Positions 45,171 through 47,589 of a DNA stretch of 47,589 nucleotides are shown here, piece after piece. The stretch covers positions 45,073 through 92,661 of the forward strand of contig NZ_KN360942.1 of assembly GCF_000784355.1 (NCBI RefSeq). Reading direction: 5' to 3'. Origin of the DNA: Methanolacinia paynteri. GTDB lineage: Archaea > Halobacteriota > Methanomicrobia > Methanomicrobiales > Methanomicrobiaceae. How positions within the stretch are numbered: the stretch's first letter is position 1; each line of letters begins with the position of its first letter. A program made the translations under genes and the position numbers. The notes under the pieces were generated by a model, which saw only the letters and a program-made list of their open reading frames with translations, was not told where the DNA came from and ran no database searches.

Positions 45171-46447
45171 AAACCACGGCGAATGCGACATGCCCCTTTT
45201 GCGGTTGCCTCTGCGACGACCTCTCGGTTACTATCGAAGATAATAGGATCATCTCCGTCGACAACGGCTGTGCCCTCGCCAATGCAAAGTTTCTCGATGA
45301 TAAAAGGCTTCAGCACCCTGTGATCCGTGAAAACAACCGGCTGAGAGAGTCATCTTACGAGGAAGCAATAGAAATTTCAGCGGATCTGCTGAAAAATGCC
45401 GACAGACCTCTCTTCTTCGGCTGGAGCGGCACACAGGTCGAAGCACAGTGTGCCGGGGTAAATCTTTGTGAAGTCCTCGGTGGAGTTATCGACAACACGT
45501 CTTCGATATGCCACGGGCCGTCTATTCTTGCGATACAGGAGGTAGGTCACCCCGGGTGTACGCTCGGGCAGGTGAAGAACAGGGCCGACCTCGTAATTTA
45601 CTGGGGCTGCAATCCCTCGGAATCGCATCCAAGACATTTAAGCAAATATACTACCTATGCGTCGGGTTTCTTCGTGAAAAATGCCCACAGGGAGAGAAAA
45701 CTGATTGTGGTGGATGTGAGAAAGACAGAATCGGCGGATCTCGCGGACGAATTTGTACAGATTAATCCCGGCGGCGATTATGCCGTTTTGTCCGCACTCA
45801 GGGCGATAGTCCGGGGCAGATCGGATTTTATCCCGGAAACCGTCTCGGGAGTTCCCAAAGCACAGCTAAAAAGGATTGTCGATATCTGCAAGGAGGCAAA
45901 ATTCGGGGCAATCTTCTTCGGGCTCGGGCTGACGATGTCAGAAAACAAATATAAAAACGTCCGGAATGCGATCGAACTGACACGTGAACTCTCGCGGCAC
46001 ACAAAATTTACGATAACACCAATGAGAGGACACTGGAACGTCTATGGTGCAAATGAAGCGTTTACATGGCTGACAGGATATCCGTATGCCGTCGATTTTG
46101 CAAGAGGAACCGCATATTATAATCCCGGCGAGACGAGTGCCGTCGATATTCTTGCAAGAAGGGAATGCGACGTCATGTTTGTCATCGGGAGCGATCCGGG
46201 TGCTCATCTCCCGCGAAAGTGCCTGGAATATATGTCGAAGATTCCCGTCATCCTGGTAGATCCGCACGTAAACTGCACATCCGTCTTCGCCGACGTCCAG
46301 ATTCCCGTGGCGATTGCAGGAATAGAGACGAGCGGGACCGCCTATCGTATGGACGGAGTTCCTCTTATGACGAAAAAACTGATTGAGACGGATTTTCCTA
46401 CGGATACGGAGATAATAAACAGGATCCATGAGATTGTTGTAGGCTGA
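45167..46447 (+). CDS. fwdB: Formylmethanofuran dehydrogenase subunit B, second isoform
   Basis: 426 residues. CPFCGCLCDDLSVTIEDN, Cys metal ligand in SSICHGPSILAIQEVG, WGCNPSESHPRHLSKY and MRGHWNVYGANEAFTWLTGYP parallel the first FwdB along its whole length, with about half of residues conserved. No second A or C subunit is encoded here, so this B-D pair must share FwdA and FwdC from the upstream genes. That fits a Mo/W isoenzyme switch of the metal-binding module only. No polyferredoxin gene (fwdF, fwdG) is in the window. Confidence 0.93.
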   Translation: MKTTANATCPFCGCLCDDLSVTIEDNRIISVDNGCALANAKFLDDKRLQHPVIRENNRLRESSYEEAIEISADLLKNADRPLFFGWSGTQVEAQCAGVNLCEVLGGVIDNTSSICHGPSILAIQEVGHPGCTLGQVKNRADLVIYWGCNPSESHPRHLSKYTTYASGFFVKNAHRERKLIVVDVRKTESADLADEFVQINPGGDYAVLSALRAIVRGRSDFIPETVSGVPKAQLKRIVDICKEAKFGAIFFGLGLTMSENKYKNVRNAIELTRELSRHTKFTITPMRGHWNVYGANEAFTWLTGYPYAVDFARGTAYYNPGETSAVDILARRECDVMFVIGSDPGAHLPRKCLEYMSKIPVILVDPHVNCTSVFADVQIPVAIAGIETSGTAYRMDGVPLMTKKLIETDFPTDTEIINRIHEIVVG

Positions 46448-46472
46448 TGATCTCTCCATTAAGCACATCGCT

Positions 46473-46494
46473 GGCATCCCCTCGCCGCGGCCCC
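46473..46494 (+). repeat. Truncated 5' piece of the structured element
   Basis: GGCATCCCCTCGCCGCGG plus CCCC matches the first 22 bases of the element (copy B begins GGCAACCCCTCGCCGCGG) at about 20 positions, in the orientation of copy A. Together with copy B on the opposite strand it creates an imperfect terminal inverted repeat around 46473-46833. Confidence 0.55.
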
Positions 46495-46579
46495 ACCAGA
46501 TAATTTTTTCAGCGTTTTTATTATTCCCACTGCAATTTGAGAAATCGGCAGATAATAAAATATCTAAAGATTTCACTTA

Positions 46580-46833
46580 GGCAACCCCGGCACCGGCGGT
46601 CAGGCCGCCGGACGGCCCCTGCCCAGGGGCCTTGCCCGAAGATAATTTTCTCACGGCACGCCCGGGGACCGGCAAGGGTCCCCGGGCTGTTGAATTTAGT
46701 TTTTGTATAGTGTTACCGCGTCCCGCCACGCAGGGGATACTCGGCTATCCCCGGAGTGGCTTATCACAGGGAGAGGCCCCGAGGCCGGGGCCGGTCCGCG
46801 GGGCTGCTGTGCGGCCCGCGGCGAGGGGTTGCC
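46580..46833 (-). ncRNA. Structured multi-hairpin element, copy B
   Basis: 254 bases, reverse orientation to copy A, roughly three quarters identical to it. On the minus strand the ends GGCAACCCC (46833-46825) and GGGGTTGCC (46588-46580) pair perfectly. The inner hairpins correspond one to one with copy A: CCGCGGG/CCCGCGG, GGCCCC/GGGGCC, CCAC..GGGGATA/TATCCCC..GTGG, GCCCGGGGACC/GGTCCCCGGGC (11 perfect pairs), GGCCCCT/AGGGGCC and CCGGCGG/CCGCCGG. The AT-rich internal linker is shorter than in copy A, and ATTCAACAG after it is conserved. Upstream on the minus strand is AT-rich (TTTTTTTATTTCATAATTTAC), so a promoter is possible. Confidence 0.6.
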
Positions 46834-46857
46834 TGAGTAAATTATGAAATAAAAAAA

Positions 46858-47589
46858 TCAAACATATCTCATAACGCCCGTATTTTCCGTGATATAACCC
46901 CCGATCCCTGCAAGAATATCCTTAAAGGCCTGGGAGCGGATGGCGTCGCAGACGATCTTCGCCCTCTCGTCTTCGAGAGTTTCGGCATACATCGCAAGTT
47001 CGTACTTCTCGGTCGCGACCGGCACGAACTTCAGGCCGTGTATGTTTGCGGCGCTCAGAGTGCACATCCCCGCCTCGGCATCGCCGTTCTTTATCGCGAG
47101 CGCTACATCGAGATGGGTGCTCATCTCGCGTTCGTATCCGCTGATCTTCGAGCTGTCCATTCCCTTTTGCCCGAGCATGTAGTCGAGGAGCACCCTTGTT
47201 CCCGATCCCCTCTGGCGGTTGACATACGTATGCTCTTCGAGCTCCTCGAACCTAATCCCGTCTTTCGAGGCGATCCCCTGCTGCCTGTCGGCTACGCAGA
47301 TGAGGGCCAGATCCTCGCCCGGCAGGTATTTCCTCAGGTATTGCGTGTTGTAGTCGCCGTCGGGGGAGAGAAGATGGGTCGGTGCCGCGTGGCACATGCG
47401 CCTCTTAAGCGCAAGAATTCCTCCCATGCTTCCGACATGGCAGGAGTACACGTTTGTCCCTTTTACTGCCGCCATATCGGCAACGTAATCCAGACAGGGG
47501 TCGTGGCTTCCGGTGATCAGGAATGCACTGTCGATCAGGTGTTTATCGGCAAGAAGAGTGATCTCCGATCTTTCGCCTGTTTCGATTCC
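46858..47589 (-). CDS. Molybdate-type PBP domain protein, C-terminal part (MoeA/LysR-type, COG1910)
   Basis: The frame is open to the right edge, so this is the last 244 residues of a longer protein. GSHDPCLDYVADMAAVKGTN, VGSMGGILALKRRMCHAAPTHLLSPDGDYN, FVNRQRGSGTRVLLDYML-like VNRQRGSGTRVLLDYMLGQKG and VALAIKNGDAEAGMC are typical of the periplasmic-binding-like domain fused to MoeA-type molybdopterin synthesis proteins or to HTH domains. It should bind molybdate, tungstate or a molybdopterin precursor. Its place beside the fwd and fdh operons, which need Mo/W cofactor, supports this. Cytoplasmic. Confidence 0.82.
   Translation of the reverse strand, partial: GIETGERSEITLLADKHLIDSAFLITGSHDPCLDYVADMAAVKGTNVYSCHVGSMGGILALKRRMCHAAPTHLLSPDGDYNTQYLRKYLPGEDLALICVADRQQGIASKDGIRFEELEEHTYVNRQRGSGTRVLLDYMLGQKGMDSSKISGYEREMSTHLDVALAIKNGDAEAGMCTLSAANIHGLKFVPVATEKYELAMYAETLEDERAKIVCDAIRSQAFKDILAGIGGYITENTGVMRYV

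Overview
The window comes from a methanogenic archaeon of the order Methanomicrobiales. The evidence is a tungsten/molybdenum formylmethanofuran dehydrogenase operon, an F420-linked formate dehydrogenase (fdhAB), an F420-dependent secondary-alcohol dehydrogenase (adf), archaeal alaS, tfe and tRNA C56 methyltransferase genes, an archaeosortase, GGTGA/GGAGG ribosome binding sites and TATA-type promoters. The adf gene together with formate use suggests a Methanolacinia/Methanoplanus/Methanoculleus-like organism. That genus-level guess is inference.

Layout. 1-340: start of a dNTP triphosphohydrolase, cut by the window edge. 519-9122: an AT-rich accessory island, all on the minus strand. It holds three paralogous secreted or lipid-anchored PepSY-like proteins, an ABC-2 exporter (one ATPase, two permeases), a small secreted protein and a membrane-anchored double winged-helix regulator. 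A near-palindromic 15-bp box, TCGGAC-AAA-GTCCGA and variants, recurs just upstream of the likely TATA element of every transcription unit of the island except the regulator itself. 9123-10100 is nearly empty. 10101-14768: housekeeping genes on the minus strand (winged-helix membrane protein, alaS, SWIM protein, Nif3-like protein). 14863-17462: a three-gene plus-strand operon for homocysteine synthesis from aspartate semialdehyde (COG1900-CBS, NIL-ferredoxin, COG2122). 18026-18301: a GC-rich multi-hairpin RNA-like element. 18370-22694: archaeosortase, then a tightly overlapping operon HTH-trm56-ATP-grasp-tfe-HD, then an ACT regulator. 22854-22938: tRNA-Leu(GAG). 23089-25196: a lipoprotein hydrolase and an unknown protein.

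25457-30989: a tandem duplication in which a soluble PAS-chemoreceptor gene and a cheW gene occur twice, each pair behind the same 163-bp AT-rich leader. 31221-33855: a SpoIIAA-like protein and an HTH/multi-PAS sensor. 34349-35780: adf and a cupin gene. 36155-39481: fdhAB. 40341-46447: a small leader ORF, then fwdD-fwdB-fwdA-fwdC, a hairpin-rich spacer, and a second D-B pair. 46580-46833: a second copy of the GC-rich structured element on the opposite strand, with a truncated third piece beside it. 46858-47589: a molybdate/tungstate-type PBP domain, cut by the window edge.

The right third is coherent. Formate dehydrogenase, alcohol dehydrogenase and formylmethanofuran dehydrogenase supply and use reduced F420 and low-potential electrons in CO2 reduction to methane. 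Both Fdh and Fwd need a Mo/W-pterin, and a molybdate-binding PBP domain lies beside them. The two most unusual signals are the pair of covarying multi-hairpin elements (18026-18301 and 46580-46833) and the shared palindrome of the left-hand island.
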